Shown piece by piece: positions 1 through 6,733 of a DNA stretch of 45,600 nucleotides. The notes below the pieces were generated by a model. It had not been told where the DNA came from and did no database searches. It saw nothing but the letters and a program-made list of their open reading frames with translations. A program made the position numbers and the translations under genes. Origin of the DNA: Bacteroidales bacterium (GTDB lineage: Bacteria > Bacteroidota > Bacteroidia > Bacteroidales > UBA3824); contig JAFYDK010000057.1 in assembly GCA_017544805.1 (NCBI GenBank), positions 1 to 45,600 of the forward strand, in the 5' to 3' direction. Within the stretch, counting starts at the first letter, position 1. Each line of letters starts with the position of its first letter.

Positions 1-1192
1 ACCGCTTTTGACGGCTTCCGTTACGGGCGTTTTGATTTCTTACGCGCTGACGGGAACTAATCCGCTATTTTTTTTCAGGGTTTCCAATACGTTTCAGGCA
101 AGTGAATTTTGGGTTTATCTTCTTTTGGGAATTGTCTGTGCCATTTCATCGGTGTATTTTACTAAGAGTTACATTTTTACAGCCAATTTGTTTAAGAAAA
201 TCAAATCAGTTTGGCTGAAATTTTTAATCGGCGGTTCGGTTTTGTCGCTGCTTATTTTCTTATTTCCGGCTCTTTTCGGCGAGGGCGGCGACACGATTAA
301 CGACTGTATTAACGGTGATTTCAACTTTCTGTTTATGAACGGAATGTACTTGAAAATGAGAAGTAATTCGTGGCTTGTAGTAATGCTTTTGTGGTTTTTG
401 CTGTTGTTGAAACCGGCCGCTACGTCGCTGACTTTTGTGGCGGGCGGTGTCGGCGGAATCTTTATGCCGGCGTTGTTTGTCGGGGCTAACACGGGTCTTT
501 TAACCGCTGTGATTTTGAATTTAATGGGTTTTGCTAACATTCACCCCGAAAACATGGCGTTAGTGGGAATGGCGGGGACAATCGGTGGCGTTTTGCACGC
601 TCCTATGACAGCCGTTTTCCTGATTGCTGCGATAACGGGAAGTTATAAATTGTTAGTGCCGCTTTTAATGGTGTCGGTTTTGTCGTACATTGTTACGAAA
701 AAATTTATCACTAATTCCATTTATACTTTTCAACTTGCTCAGCGTAACGAACTTATGACACATCACGCTGACAAAAAAGTTCTCAACCTTATGAAACTTG
801 ACACGTTGATTGAGAGAAATTTTGCGGTTGTTTTTCCTGAGGATTCTTTGCGTGTTTTGGTCAAAGCGGTTGAAGAGACTACGCGGAATATTTTTGCGGT
901 TGTGGATAGGGATAGTAATACGTTTTTCGGTATCATAAAACTTGACAATATCCGTTCTATGATGTTCAAACCCGAACTTTACGACAAAGTTTTTGTGAAG
1001 GATCTTGTTTTCAGACCCGATTATACTGTCAGAATTGATGAAAGTATGGATTCTGTTGCCACAAAATTCACCAATTCCGACAAGTTTAATATTGCTGTTT
1101 TGGATGAAAACAATAAGTATTTAGGCTTTGTTTCAAGAGCAAAGATATTTTCTGTCTACCGCAGAATGAGTCAGCAGTTGTCAGAGGAATAG
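1..1192 (+). CDS. ClC-type chloride channel with C-terminal CBS domains (5' truncated)
   Basis: The reading frame is open from the first bases of the window, so the N-terminal part of the channel lies outside. The visible ~396 residues are hydrophobic helices followed by a soluble tail. The ClC selectivity motif GGIFMPALFVGA lies near residue 150 and a second family motif, GMAGTIGGVLHAPMT, near 186-200. The tail after about residue 255 has two CBS-like units (VFPEDSLRVLVKAVEE... and VRIDESMDSVATKF...), typical of ClC proteins that sense nucleotides or ionic strength. The family moves chloride, or exchanges chloride for protons, across the inner membrane. The gene converges on the XRE regulator, with 13 nt between the stops. 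Family assignment is secure; channel versus antiporter cannot be decided because the upstream gating region is missing. Confidence 0.93.
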   Translation, partial: PLLTASVTGVLISYALTGTNPLFFFRVSNTFQASEFWVYLLLGIVCAISSVYFTKSYIFTANLFKKIKSVWLKFLIGGSVLSLLIFLFPALFGEGGDTINDCINGDFNFLFMNGMYLKMRSNSWLVVMLLWFLLLLKPAATSLTFVAGGVGGIFMPALFVGANTGLLTAVILNLMGFANIHPENMALVGMAGTIGGVLHAPMTAVFLIAAITGSYKLLVPLLMVSVLSYIVTKKFITNSIYTFQLAQRNELMTHHADKKVLNLMKLDTLIERNFAVVFPEDSLRVLVKAVEETTRNIFAVVDRDSNTFFGIIKLDNIRSMMFKPELYDKVFVKDLVFRPDYTVRIDESMDSVATKFTNSDKFNIAVLDENNKYLGFVSRAKIFSVYRRMSQQLSEE

Positions 1193-1205
1193 TGTTGTTT
1201 TTTAT

Positions 1206-1826
1206 TTAGGCTGTTTTTTTTGACCTTTCAATACCTTTTATAACTTTTTCCCAAAAATTGTTTTCACCTTCTGCTCCTAATTTTATACGAAGTTTTTCGT
1301 TTTCAAAAATTTGCGGGTTTTGCATCATTAACACTAAATCAGCAACATCTTTGGATATGATTCCTGCATTTCGCATTTTCAAAATTTCATCAAACGAAAA
1401 TGTCATCAAATACTTACATGTTTGATTTTCAACTAATTTATTCATCGAAAATTCAATTATATTAACAACTTCCGATGAAACTTTTGCCCAAGCATCATTA
1501 ATATAATCAATAGTTACAATATTATTTTTTAATTCTGGAACATAATACAACAAAGTTGTTTCGATGTAATTAGATGCTTTTTTCACTTCCGTATCAAATA
1601 TATCAAAAGAATTTCTGATGGGAGTAAAAATATCTTCTTCACCGAAAAACACTCCGACTGAAACCCTAAAATATTTTGCGATTTTTTCTAATGTTTCAAG
1701 TGTCGTACTGTTGCGCTGCATAGCCATAGTTAGTGCAGTTTGAGATATTTTTGTCTTATCACTCAACTTTTTTAATGTAATACCAGCCTCATTACATAAT
1801 TTTTTAATTATCTGTAAATTAATCAT
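1206..1826 (-). CDS. XRE-family HTH transcriptional regulator
   Basis: This is a 206-residue protein. Residues ~4-60 form a Cro/C1-type helix-turn-helix (IIKKLCNEAGITLKKLSDKT, then SQTALTMAM and TLETLEKIAKYFRVSVGVFF). The rest (~70-206) is a mostly helical domain I do not recognise, possibly for dimerisation or ligand sensing. The gene is divergent from the cassette array; 157 nt separate the two ATGs. That interval holds a promoter for the array, a 12-bp palindrome next to this gene's start, and repeated TTTGTGAA half-sites. I infer that it autoregulates and controls the array. Start is the ATG at 1826 (complement). Confidence 0.85.
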   Translation of the reverse strand: MINLQIIKKLCNEAGITLKKLSDKTKISQTALTMAMQRNSTTLETLEKIAKYFRVSVGVFFGEEDIFTPIRNSFDIFDTEVKKASNYIETTLLYYVPELKNNIVTIDYINDAWAKVSSEVVNIIEFSMNKLVENQTCKYLMTFSFDEILKMRNAGIISKDVADLVLMMQNPQIFENEKLRIKLGAEGENNFWEKVIKGIERSKKTA

Positions 1827-1830
1827 TTGT

Positions 1831-1855
1831 AATAATATTATTCATTATTTGTGAA
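1831..1855. promoter_or_regulatory. Possible operator next to the XRE gene start
   Basis: A perfect 12-bp palindrome, AATAATATTATT, lies at 1831-1842, a few bases upstream of the XRE start codon. It is followed at 1848-1855 by TTTGTGAA, which recurs in the inverted repeat at 1935-1961. The position suits autorepression. AT-rich palindromes arise by chance, so this is tentative. Confidence 0.4.
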
Positions 1856-1871
1856 ATTAAATCATTTTTTA

Positions 1872-1903
1872 TTTGAATATTAATTTTATTATTATTAAAT
1901 TTG
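1872..1903 (+). promoter_or_regulatory. Bacteroidota-type promoter of the cassette array
   Basis: TTTG at 1872-1875 is followed after 20 bp by TAAATTTG at 1896-1903, matching the -33 TTTG / -7 TAnnTTTG pattern. Transcription would begin near 1910 and give a 5' UTR of about 75 nt before the ATG at 1984. This makes the upstream in-frame ATG at 1873 an implausible start. Confidence 0.7.
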
Positions 1904-1934
1904 CACACAATTTAACAATAAATTTTCTATTCAA

Positions 1935-1961
1935 TTCACAAAAGTATAAAAATTTTGTGAA
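1935..1961. promoter_or_regulatory. Inverted repeat, candidate XRE operator
   Basis: TTCACAAAA (1935-1943) and TTTTGTGAA (1953-1961) form a perfect 9-bp inverted repeat with a 9-nt spacer, just downstream of the predicted start of transcription. A related half-site (TTTGTGAA) occurs at 1848-1855. A repressor bound here could block the array promoter, or the repeat could fold in the leader RNA. Confidence 0.5.
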
Positions 1962-1983
1962 AAAAATTAAAAATTTTACGATC

Positions 1984-2835
1984 ATGGAAACAATTAAAAC
2001 AAAGAGTCTTTCCCGTTCACTCTTAAAAGGAACGGTATTAAATTTGGGTCTGCAATTAGCAAACCGCAATCTCAGCAAAAACAATTTTTGGCAAACCTTG
2101 CTTGTTGGTGCGGCGGGTGGTTTCGGTGATTATTTCGGCGGAAATGCCGCAATGGGCGCAATCATCGGCGGTGGTAACGCGTTGATTAACAAAACAAAGG
2201 ATTTCGGTACGGCTGTAAAGTATGCTGCAATAGGCGGCGCAGCAGATTTGCTGTTGAAAGTAAAGGATGCGAAAGCTTTAAAACCATATCAAGATGAGCC
2301 AATTCCAATAACTGATGAATTTTTAGTAAAGGCACAAAAAGTTTGGTTTAAAGACTTTCCTATGGAGTATGTAAAAATGTTTACGGTAGAGAATGTAACG
2401 CCACGTATCTTGAACGTTATGGAATACCATAACGCCCATGGCGTAACGCAAGAAACAACAATCAAAAATACAAATACTGAAAAAAAATATTTTAGTGGAA
2501 AATCTTTGGTTTCTTTTAAAGCGGATGCTTTTTCAAGTGCAAGGTATTTGTTTTACGTGATGGGGCACGAGTTGATGCATGTCTATCAGAACATTCTTCT
2601 GAAAGGAGAGCCTTATCCTGACAATCAAGTAGACTATCAAGTTTTGACTAATCTCAAAGAGTTTTATGCATATAATTTTCAAAAAGAAATTCTTGGAGAT
2701 AATAGTAAAAAACTACCACCTTGTACCGCTGAAGAAATACGAGAAAGCCTCATTAAGTACCCGTTGTACAATGAGAGATTTCAGTATTTCAGTTTCGATT
2801 GGATAAAGACTATTAATTTTATATATCCGTTTTAA
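1984..2835 (+). CDS. Candidate polymorphic toxin: glycine-rich leader plus HExxH metallopeptidase-like domain
   Basis: This 283-residue protein has two parts. Residues 1-~95 form a leader without a classical signal peptide. It has a conserved core (SRSLLKGTVLNLGLQLANRN) and a glycine-rich, membrane-prone stretch at ~39-65 (VGAAGGFGDYFGG...). This leader is repeated downstream at 3501 and 4355. Residues ~105-283 carry GHELMHVYQN (H195, E196, H199) and, 27 residues later, KEFYAY with E226 as a plausible third zinc ligand, a gluzincin-like arrangement. The next gene starts 2 nt after the stop and encodes an exported protein, the usual effector/immunity layout. I infer a secreted or surface-delivered peptidase toxin acting in the envelope; a non-toxic exported protease is possible. 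The ATG at 1984 is preferred because the longer in-frame start lies in the promoter. Confidence 0.62.
   Translation: METIKTKSLSRSLLKGTVLNLGLQLANRNLSKNNFWQTLLVGAAGGFGDYFGGNAAMGAIIGGGNALINKTKDFGTAVKYAAIGGAADLLLKVKDAKALKPYQDEPIPITDEFLVKAQKVWFKDFPMEYVKMFTVENVTPRILNVMEYHNAHGVTQETTIKNTNTEKKYFSGKSLVSFKADAFSSARYLFYVMGHELMHVYQNILLKGEPYPDNQVDYQVLTNLKEFYAYNFQKEILGDNSKKLPPCTAEEIRESLIKYPLYNERFQYFSFDWIKTINFIYPF
2009..2162 (+). repeat. Cassette leader repeat, copy 1 (full)
   Basis: This is the DNA repeat coding the shared leader. A 21-nt block at 2016-2036 is identical in all three copies (3542-3562, 4387-4407). Against copy 3 I count about seven mismatches up to 2162, plus one extra in-frame 9-nt block in the glycine stretch. 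Such similarity suggests recent duplication or gene conversion. Confidence 0.88.
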
Positions 2836-2837
2836 CC

Positions 2838-3494
2838 ATGATAGCTATTTTCATAATTTCAATACTTATATTGATACCAACTGTGCTTAATGCGCAAATT
2901 ACTGTTAATATGAGCATTGAGTATCAGAAAAATACAGACACAATTTTGAAAGATTCTCTTGTGCCGATGCTCTGTATAGAGTTTAAGAATGAAACAGACA
3001 TGGCGCAGTATTTTGTGTTGCAGAATACAGAACAATACCCATATTTTGAGATGGGAGGTGTAGCATATTGTTTCGGTACTCCAGAAGATAAGAATAAGTT
3101 TTGGAACGATTTTCATTATTTCGTATGTAATGATATGCATTATGTATATTTAAAAAACAGCACAATTGAAATATCTCATGATGATTTCAGAAAGTACAAA
3201 GGTGAGGAAATTGAAATAGTGCCAGATTTAACAGCTTCAGAATTCTCTCTTGCGTATGATTATCTACGAAAGCATAGAATTTTGTATTCTAATAAATCCT
3301 CACAAATTGTACTTTTGGGTGTTAAGCAAAGTTATTATGTTGTATATGATTTGACAATGTTTTCATTGATAGGCGGTGAATACGAATTTATTTTCGAAAT
3401 AAAACCGCCTGACAATTCTTTCCCAGATATGATAGCGCAATATCAAAAATGCAAAGAATTTATAGTAAAAGAAACATTAAAATTTAAACCATAA
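2838..3494 (+). CDS. Exported hypothetical protein, candidate immunity protein 1
   Basis: This 218-residue protein opens with a hydrophobic signal peptide (MIAIFIISILILIPTVLNAQ) and a likely cleavage site near NA|Q. The mature part is mixed alpha/beta with many aromatic and charged residues. No enzyme motif or known family was recognised. It begins 2 nt after the candidate metallopeptidase toxin, so the pair is surely co-transcribed. The next leader copy starts 6 nt after its stop. Position and export suggest a periplasmic immunity protein for the upstream toxin. That role is inferred from context alone. Confidence 0.6.
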   Translation: MIAIFIISILILIPTVLNAQITVNMSIEYQKNTDTILKDSLVPMLCIEFKNETDMAQYFVLQNTEQYPYFEMGGVAYCFGTPEDKNKFWNDFHYFVCNDMHYVYLKNSTIEISHDDFRKYKGEEIEIVPDLTASEFSLAYDYLRKHRILYSNKSSQIVLLGVKQSYYVVYDLTMFSLIGGEYEFIFEIKPPDNSFPDMIAQYQKCKEFIVKETLKFKP

Positions 3495-3500
3495 AGATAT

Positions 3501-3623
3501 ATGAGTACATCGCAAATTTTTAAAATTAAAAATTTTTCCCTTTCACTCTTAAAAGGAACGGTATTGAATATAGGGTTGCAATTAGCAAACCGCAATCTCA
3601 GCAAAAAAATTGTCAAAGGATGA
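3501..3623 (+). pseudogene. Truncated second cassette: leader copy 2 only
   Basis: ATG at 3501 opens a 40-codon frame, MSTSQIFKIKNFS followed by LSLLKGTVLNIGLQLANRNL, which matches residues ~9-31 of the first toxin. Similarity stops after LSKK and the frame ends in TGA at 3621. The glycine-rich part of the leader and nearly all of the effector domain are missing. What follows (3620-3727) looks like the far end of an effector in another frame, so an internal deletion is the simplest history. Confidence 0.75.
3522..3607 (+). repeat. Cassette leader repeat, copy 2 (truncated)
   Basis: The 17-nt entry block AAAATTAAAAATTTTTC (3522-3538) is shared exactly with copy 3 (4367-4383). The three-way identical block follows at 3542-3562. 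Similarity to copy 1 ends at about 3607, inside the run of A residues after the LSK codons. Confidence 0.85.
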
Positions 3624-3727
3624 ATTCGTATTTAAAAGAGCTCAAACAGATATTTTTACAATTAGGAGGCTCTGAAAGTACATTCCAAAAAGCGTTGAAT
3701 CATCATAAATCACAATTATCCTTATGA
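3620..3727 (+). pseudogene. 35-codon remnant of a lost effector C-terminus
   Basis: An open frame from 3620 encodes 35 residues (MNSYLKELKQIF, then LQLGGSESTFQKALNHHKSQLSL). Its TGA stop (3725-3727) overlaps the ATG of the next gene (3724-3726), a translational coupling expected between an effector and its immunity gene. It has no leader or start signal of its own. I read it as the last piece of the second cassette's effector after an internal deletion. Chance openness of a short frame is the alternative; another frame here is open for about 20 codons. Confidence 0.45.
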
Positions 3728-4374
3728 AAATCATTAACTTTATCGGTATATTATTGATTTTGTTGACCTCAACAATCGGCAACAAAATTGCTCCCGGACG
3801 GTATTGTACATTTGTAAAAAACGATACCGTCAGGGCTTTTGGACCAACCAAATATGCAGAAAACGACAAATACGGTTTTTGGGTATTTTTAGACCATTGG
3901 AATAAAATGGATAATTTAAATTGCGTAATGTATTTCTCTGATAACAAGCGGAACGGTTGGTTAACAGAATTTCAAGGAGATAGTTTGCAAACTAAATCTT
4001 CGGAAATTCATTATTTAAATGACACTATTGATGGCGAGGTAAAAATATATAACAGCGACGGCAAATGCAATCAAATTATGACATATAAGCAAGGAGAAGT
4101 AATAAAACAACATTTTTTTATTCCCGAAGATTATGCTATTTTTGAGTATGTTGATGGTAAAAAGCCGTACAATATTGATTCTGTATTTTATGATGTGATG
4201 TTAAGCGATGAAGAAAAAATACTCTTTTTTTTAGAGGATTTTTGGAATCCCATGAAAGAAGATGATGTTGTTATTTTCAATTCTTGGACTAATAAAATTA
4301 CAACTATCATCATTGTAATTTGTTGTATATTAATGATTTTAAATTTTTATAATTATGTTAGACACAAAAATTAA
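3724..4374 (+). CDS. Exported MORN-like membrane-anchored protein, candidate immunity protein 2
   Basis: This 216-residue protein has an N-terminal signal peptide (MKIINFIGILLILLTSTIGN). A middle region is made of short beta-repeat units such as DGEVKIYNSDGK and MTYKQGEV, resembling the MORN/YwqK repeats found in many toxin partners. A C-terminal transmembrane helix at ~192-210 ends in a short charged tail (NYVRHKN). The globular part would therefore face the periplasm while anchored in the inner membrane. It is coupled by an ATGA overlap to the remnant of a deleted effector, so it would be an orphan immunity gene. The next leader copy starts at 4355, inside its last codons in another frame. 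The toxin-partner role is inferred. Confidence 0.62.
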   Translation: MKIINFIGILLILLTSTIGNKIAPGRYCTFVKNDTVRAFGPTKYAENDKYGFWVFLDHWNKMDNLNCVMYFSDNKRNGWLTEFQGDSLQTKSSEIHYLNDTIDGEVKIYNSDGKCNQIMTYKQGEVIKQHFFIPEDYAIFEYVDGKKPYNIDSVFYDVMLSDEEKILFFLEDFWNPMKEDDVVIFNSWTNKITTIIIVICCILMILNFYNYVRHKN

Positions 4375-4528
4375 AAATTTTTCACGTTCACTCTTAAAAG
4401 GAACGGTGGTAAATTTGGGTTTGCAATTAGCAAACCGTAATCTTAGCAAAAACAATTTTTGGCAAACCTTGCTTGTTGGTGGTTTCGGTGATTATTTCGG
4501 CGGAAATACCGCAATGGGGGCAATATGA
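4355..4528 (+). pseudogene. Third cassette: leader only, ending at a recombination scar
   Basis: ATG at 4355 opens 57 codons: MLDTKIKNF, then SRSLLKGTVVNLGLQLANRN, LSKNNFWQTLLVG, GFGDYFGG and NTAMGAI. The product matches residues ~8-60 of the first toxin except for three missing residues in the glycine stretch. It stops at 4526-4528 exactly where similarity to copy 1 ends. No effector domain follows. It begins 20 nt inside the preceding immunity gene, in a different frame. A free leader peptide could be made, but a degraded cassette is more likely. Confidence 0.75.
4367..4524 (+). repeat. Cassette leader repeat, copy 3
   Basis: Matches copy 1 (to 2162) with about seven mismatches and a 9-nt in-frame gap, and matches copy 2 from its first shared base (3522). 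Similarity ends at GGGGGCAAT, where the start of a fourth copy abuts. Confidence 0.87.
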
Positions 4529-4566
4529 ATACATCGCAAATTTCTAAAACAATAATTGTTTTTTAA
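4525..4566 (+). other. Remnant of a fourth cassette start
   Basis: ATG at 4525 encodes MNTSQISKTIIVF then stop. Its first 25 nt match the start of copy 2 (3501-3525, MSTSQIFK) with two mismatches, then diverge. The ATG overlaps the stop of copy 3. This indicates a copy 3 / copy 4 junction with the intervening effector and immunity genes lost. Confidence 0.6.
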
Positions 4567-4610
4567 AGTTTTAGGTAAAAAAATAATTCAAGAATATTAA
4601 AAAAAAATAC

Positions 4611-4618
4611 TATTTTTG
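4611..4618 (+). promoter_or_regulatory. -7 box upstream of the AlbA_2 gene
   Basis: TATTTTTG matches TAnnTTTG, 19 nt before the ATG at 4638. No convincing TTTG -33 element is seen at the right distance. Confidence 0.45.
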
Positions 4619-4637
4619 TCCGTCAAAGAGAAACGCA

Positions 4638-5303
4638 ATGTTAAAAAACGACATTAACAAATACAATAAGCCTTCTGAAGAGTTGTTGCAGAGGATTAGT
4701 CTGGGCGAAAATCAATGTCAGGATTTTAAATTTGCCATTACCGATTCTAAAAAAATCGCTAAATCACTTTCTGCTTTCGCCAATACCGACGGAGGAAGTC
4801 TTTTAATCGGTGTTAAAGACAACGGAAAAATTGCCGGAGCAAATATCGACGAAGAATATTACATGATTGAAACCGCTGCACAAATTTATTGTCGCCCTCA
4901 AGTGGAGTTTTCGCATAAAATTTGGAACGCCGGAAACAAAAAATACGTTTTGGAAATTATTATCCCAAAAGGCACAAAACCGCCTTACAAAGCAAAGGAC
5001 GAAAAAGGACGGTTTTTAACTTATGTGAGAGTCAATGATGAAAATATTTTAGCTGATAGAGTTATTGCCGAAACACTGAAAAGAGATTCTTCAAAAAAAA
5101 ATACACGTATTGAATATTCCCGAAGTCAGGATTTTGTGCTCAAATATATCGAAGAAAAAGGAAAAATTAGTGTTTTTGAAGTTCAAAACTATTTGGAAAT
5201 CAGTAAAATTGAGGCTGAAAATATTTTAATAGACCTGATTTTGGTAGGACTTCTAAAACCCCATTTCGGAGACAAAAACGGTATTTATTATACCTCGATT
5301 TAA
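4638..5303 (+). CDS. AlbA_2/Schlafen-type DNA-binding domain protein
   Basis: This is a 221-residue protein. Residues ~18-140 match the AlbA_2 (Schlafen-like, divergent AAA-4) domain: LGENQCQDFKFAI, then SAFANTDGGSLLIGVKDNGKIAG, and later TKPPYKAKDE...YVRVND. Residues ~155-221 look like a winged helix (VLKYIEEKGKISVFEVQNYL). Such proteins are usually annotated as putative DNA-binding transcriptional regulators or ATP-binding proteins; the precise role is unknown. The gene follows the decaying cassette array but has its own -7 box, so functional linkage is not shown. Confidence 0.82.
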   Translation: MLKNDINKYNKPSEELLQRISLGENQCQDFKFAITDSKKIAKSLSAFANTDGGSLLIGVKDNGKIAGANIDEEYYMIETAAQIYCRPQVEFSHKIWNAGNKKYVLEIIIPKGTKPPYKAKDEKGRFLTYVRVNDENILADRVIAETLKRDSSKKNTRIEYSRSQDFVLKYIEEKGKISVFEVQNYLEISKIEAENILIDLILVGLLKPHFGDKNGIYYTSI

Positions 5304-5350
5304 GAGTAAAAAATACTTTGATTTTATGTTTTTTTCAAAGAAAAAATTAT

Positions 5351-5358
5351 TACCTTTG
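5351..5358 (+). promoter_or_regulatory. -7 box upstream of the TPR lipoprotein gene
   Basis: TACCTTTG matches TAnnTTTG, 23 nt before the ATG at 5382. The -33 region is T-rich without a clear TTTG. Confidence 0.5.
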
Positions 5359-5381
5359 AGCGGAATTTTTTATCGAAATGA

Positions 5382-6278
5382 ATGAATAATTTTTTTAAGG
5401 CGGTTTTTGTGTTTCTTTTAACGGTAACGTTTTTTTCTTGTTTGGAGCAGAAAAAAATCGTTTCCGCATTGCAAGCCGCCAATCAGTTATATTATGAAAG
5501 AGATTATAACGCCGCACTTGAAAACTATTCTCAAGTGATTGATTATTATGTCAATAAAGGTCAGCAACCGAGTGGAGAATTACTTTCTGCCGCTGGTAAA
5601 TGCCATTATTATCTCGGTTCAAAACAAAGGGCGATGGAGTATTTTAAATCCGCCAAAGAGCATAATTTCGCTGACGAACAAACCTCTCTTTTGATGATTC
5701 AATATTATGAGAGTGTGGATGATACAGTGATGATTATCAGATGTTTGGAGGATTATGCTTCAGATTATCCTTCAGGTGAGGAAATCGGTTTGGTGCGCGA
5801 AAAAATTTTTTTGAAATATTTTGAATTAAAAGATTATAGAAAATGTTTTTACGCTTTTAACAGCCTTTTGAGCGAAACTGCTGACAGAATTGATATTTTG
5901 GAAAAATATTACATCGCAGCAAAAAATTTCGGTAACATAAAAAAAACTGAAGAAATAGCTCAAAAACTTTATAACCGCGATCCTAACAATTTTATAGGAT
6001 TGAGTTTTATGGCACAAAAAACTTTTCACGAGGTTGAGTTAGAATATCAAGAGGCTCTGAAAGTTTATAATGCCAAAAAAAATTCTACGACTCTGAAAGC
6101 TTTTAAAAAAAAACAAGAGGAGTTGAAACCAAAATATACACTTGCAAAGGCTTATTATACAAGACTTTACAAATTATATGGACGAAAAGAAGACGCAGCC
6201 GATTTGTCGGTTATCTTTCTTAGATTAAACGAAAAGAAAAATTCGGATTATTATTTAAAATTATCTAAAAAGAAATAA
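5382..6278 (+). CDS. TPR-repeat lipoprotein
   Basis: This 298-residue protein has a short hydrophobic signal sequence ending in a lipobox-like TFFSC (Cys20), so it is probably lipid-anchored in the periplasm or outer membrane. The mature part is helical with tetratricopeptide-like units (AANQLYYERDYNAALENYSQ, then AAGKCHYYLGSKQRAMEYFKSA). Such proteins act as scaffolds; no enzyme motif is seen. An out-of-frame ATG at 5378 (ATGAATGAATAA) stops at once, so the ATG at 5382 is used. The yqeY-like gene follows after 5 nt, suggesting an operon through 9108. Confidence 0.8.
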   Translation: MNNFFKAVFVFLLTVTFFSCLEQKKIVSALQAANQLYYERDYNAALENYSQVIDYYVNKGQQPSGELLSAAGKCHYYLGSKQRAMEYFKSAKEHNFADEQTSLLMIQYYESVDDTVMIIRCLEDYASDYPSGEEIGLVREKIFLKYFELKDYRKCFYAFNSLLSETADRIDILEKYYIAAKNFGNIKKTEEIAQKLYNRDPNNFIGLSFMAQKTFHEVELEYQEALKVYNAKKNSTTLKAFKKKQEELKPKYTLAKAYYTRLYKLYGRKEDAADLSVIFLRLNEKKNSDYYLKLSKKK

Positions 6279-6283
6279 AAAAA

Positions 6284-6730
6284 ATGACTTTAACGGAACA
6301 AATTCAGCAGGACATGAAGTCCGCTATGAAAGAAAAAAATCAGGCTCAACTTGCAGCCGTAAGAGCAATCAAAGCTGAAATTCTTTTGGCTCAAACCTCC
6401 GGCAAAACCGAAACCGTTTCTGATGCCGACGTTTTGAAAATCATTCAAAAAATGGTAAAACAGCGTCAAGATTCAATTGCGATTTACAAAGAGCAAAACC
6501 GTCAGGATTTAGTTGATGAAGAGACCAAACAGTTGGAATTTATAAAAAGTTATTTGCCCAAACAAATGTCAGAGGCTGAAGTGGAACAAGCTGTTTCTAA
6601 GATAGTTAGCGAAACAGGCGCAACCTCTATCAAAGATATGGGAAAAGTTATGAAAGCTGCAAATGCTGCTCTTGCTGGAAAGGCGGAGTCAAAAGTAATT
6701 GCTGACATCGTTAAAAAACTTTTGTCATAA
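6284..6730 (+). CDS. GatB/YqeY domain-containing protein
   Basis: This 148-residue protein has the full usual YqeY length. Recognisable features are the N-terminal TLTEQIQQDMKSAMKEKN, the AVRAIKAEI helix, IQKMVKQRQDSIAIYKEQNR, and FIKSYLPKQMSEAEVEQAV, followed by the C-terminal TSIKDMGKVMKAANAALAGK. The family resembles the tRNA-binding tail of the GatB amidotransferase subunit; its free-standing role is unproven. It sits between the lipoprotein (5 nt) and the methyltransferase gene (3 nt). Confidence 0.93.
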   Translation: MTLTEQIQQDMKSAMKEKNQAQLAAVRAIKAEILLAQTSGKTETVSDADVLKIIQKMVKQRQDSIAIYKEQNRQDLVDEETKQLEFIKSYLPKQMSEAEVEQAVSKIVSETGATSIKDMGKVMKAANAALAGKAESKVIADIVKKLLS

Positions 6731-6733
6731 AGG

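Noticed and set aside
1873..1983. Upstream extension of the first toxin gene to an ATG at 1873
   Set aside because: This ATG lies within the predicted promoter and the added residues are AT-driven low complexity. The repeat similarity and the operator-like inverted repeat favour the ATG at 1984.
1984..4566. Leader repeats as an insertion sequence or integron
   Set aside because: The repeats are direct, coding and in frame with start codons. No terminal inverted repeats, transposase, integrase or attC-like structure is seen.
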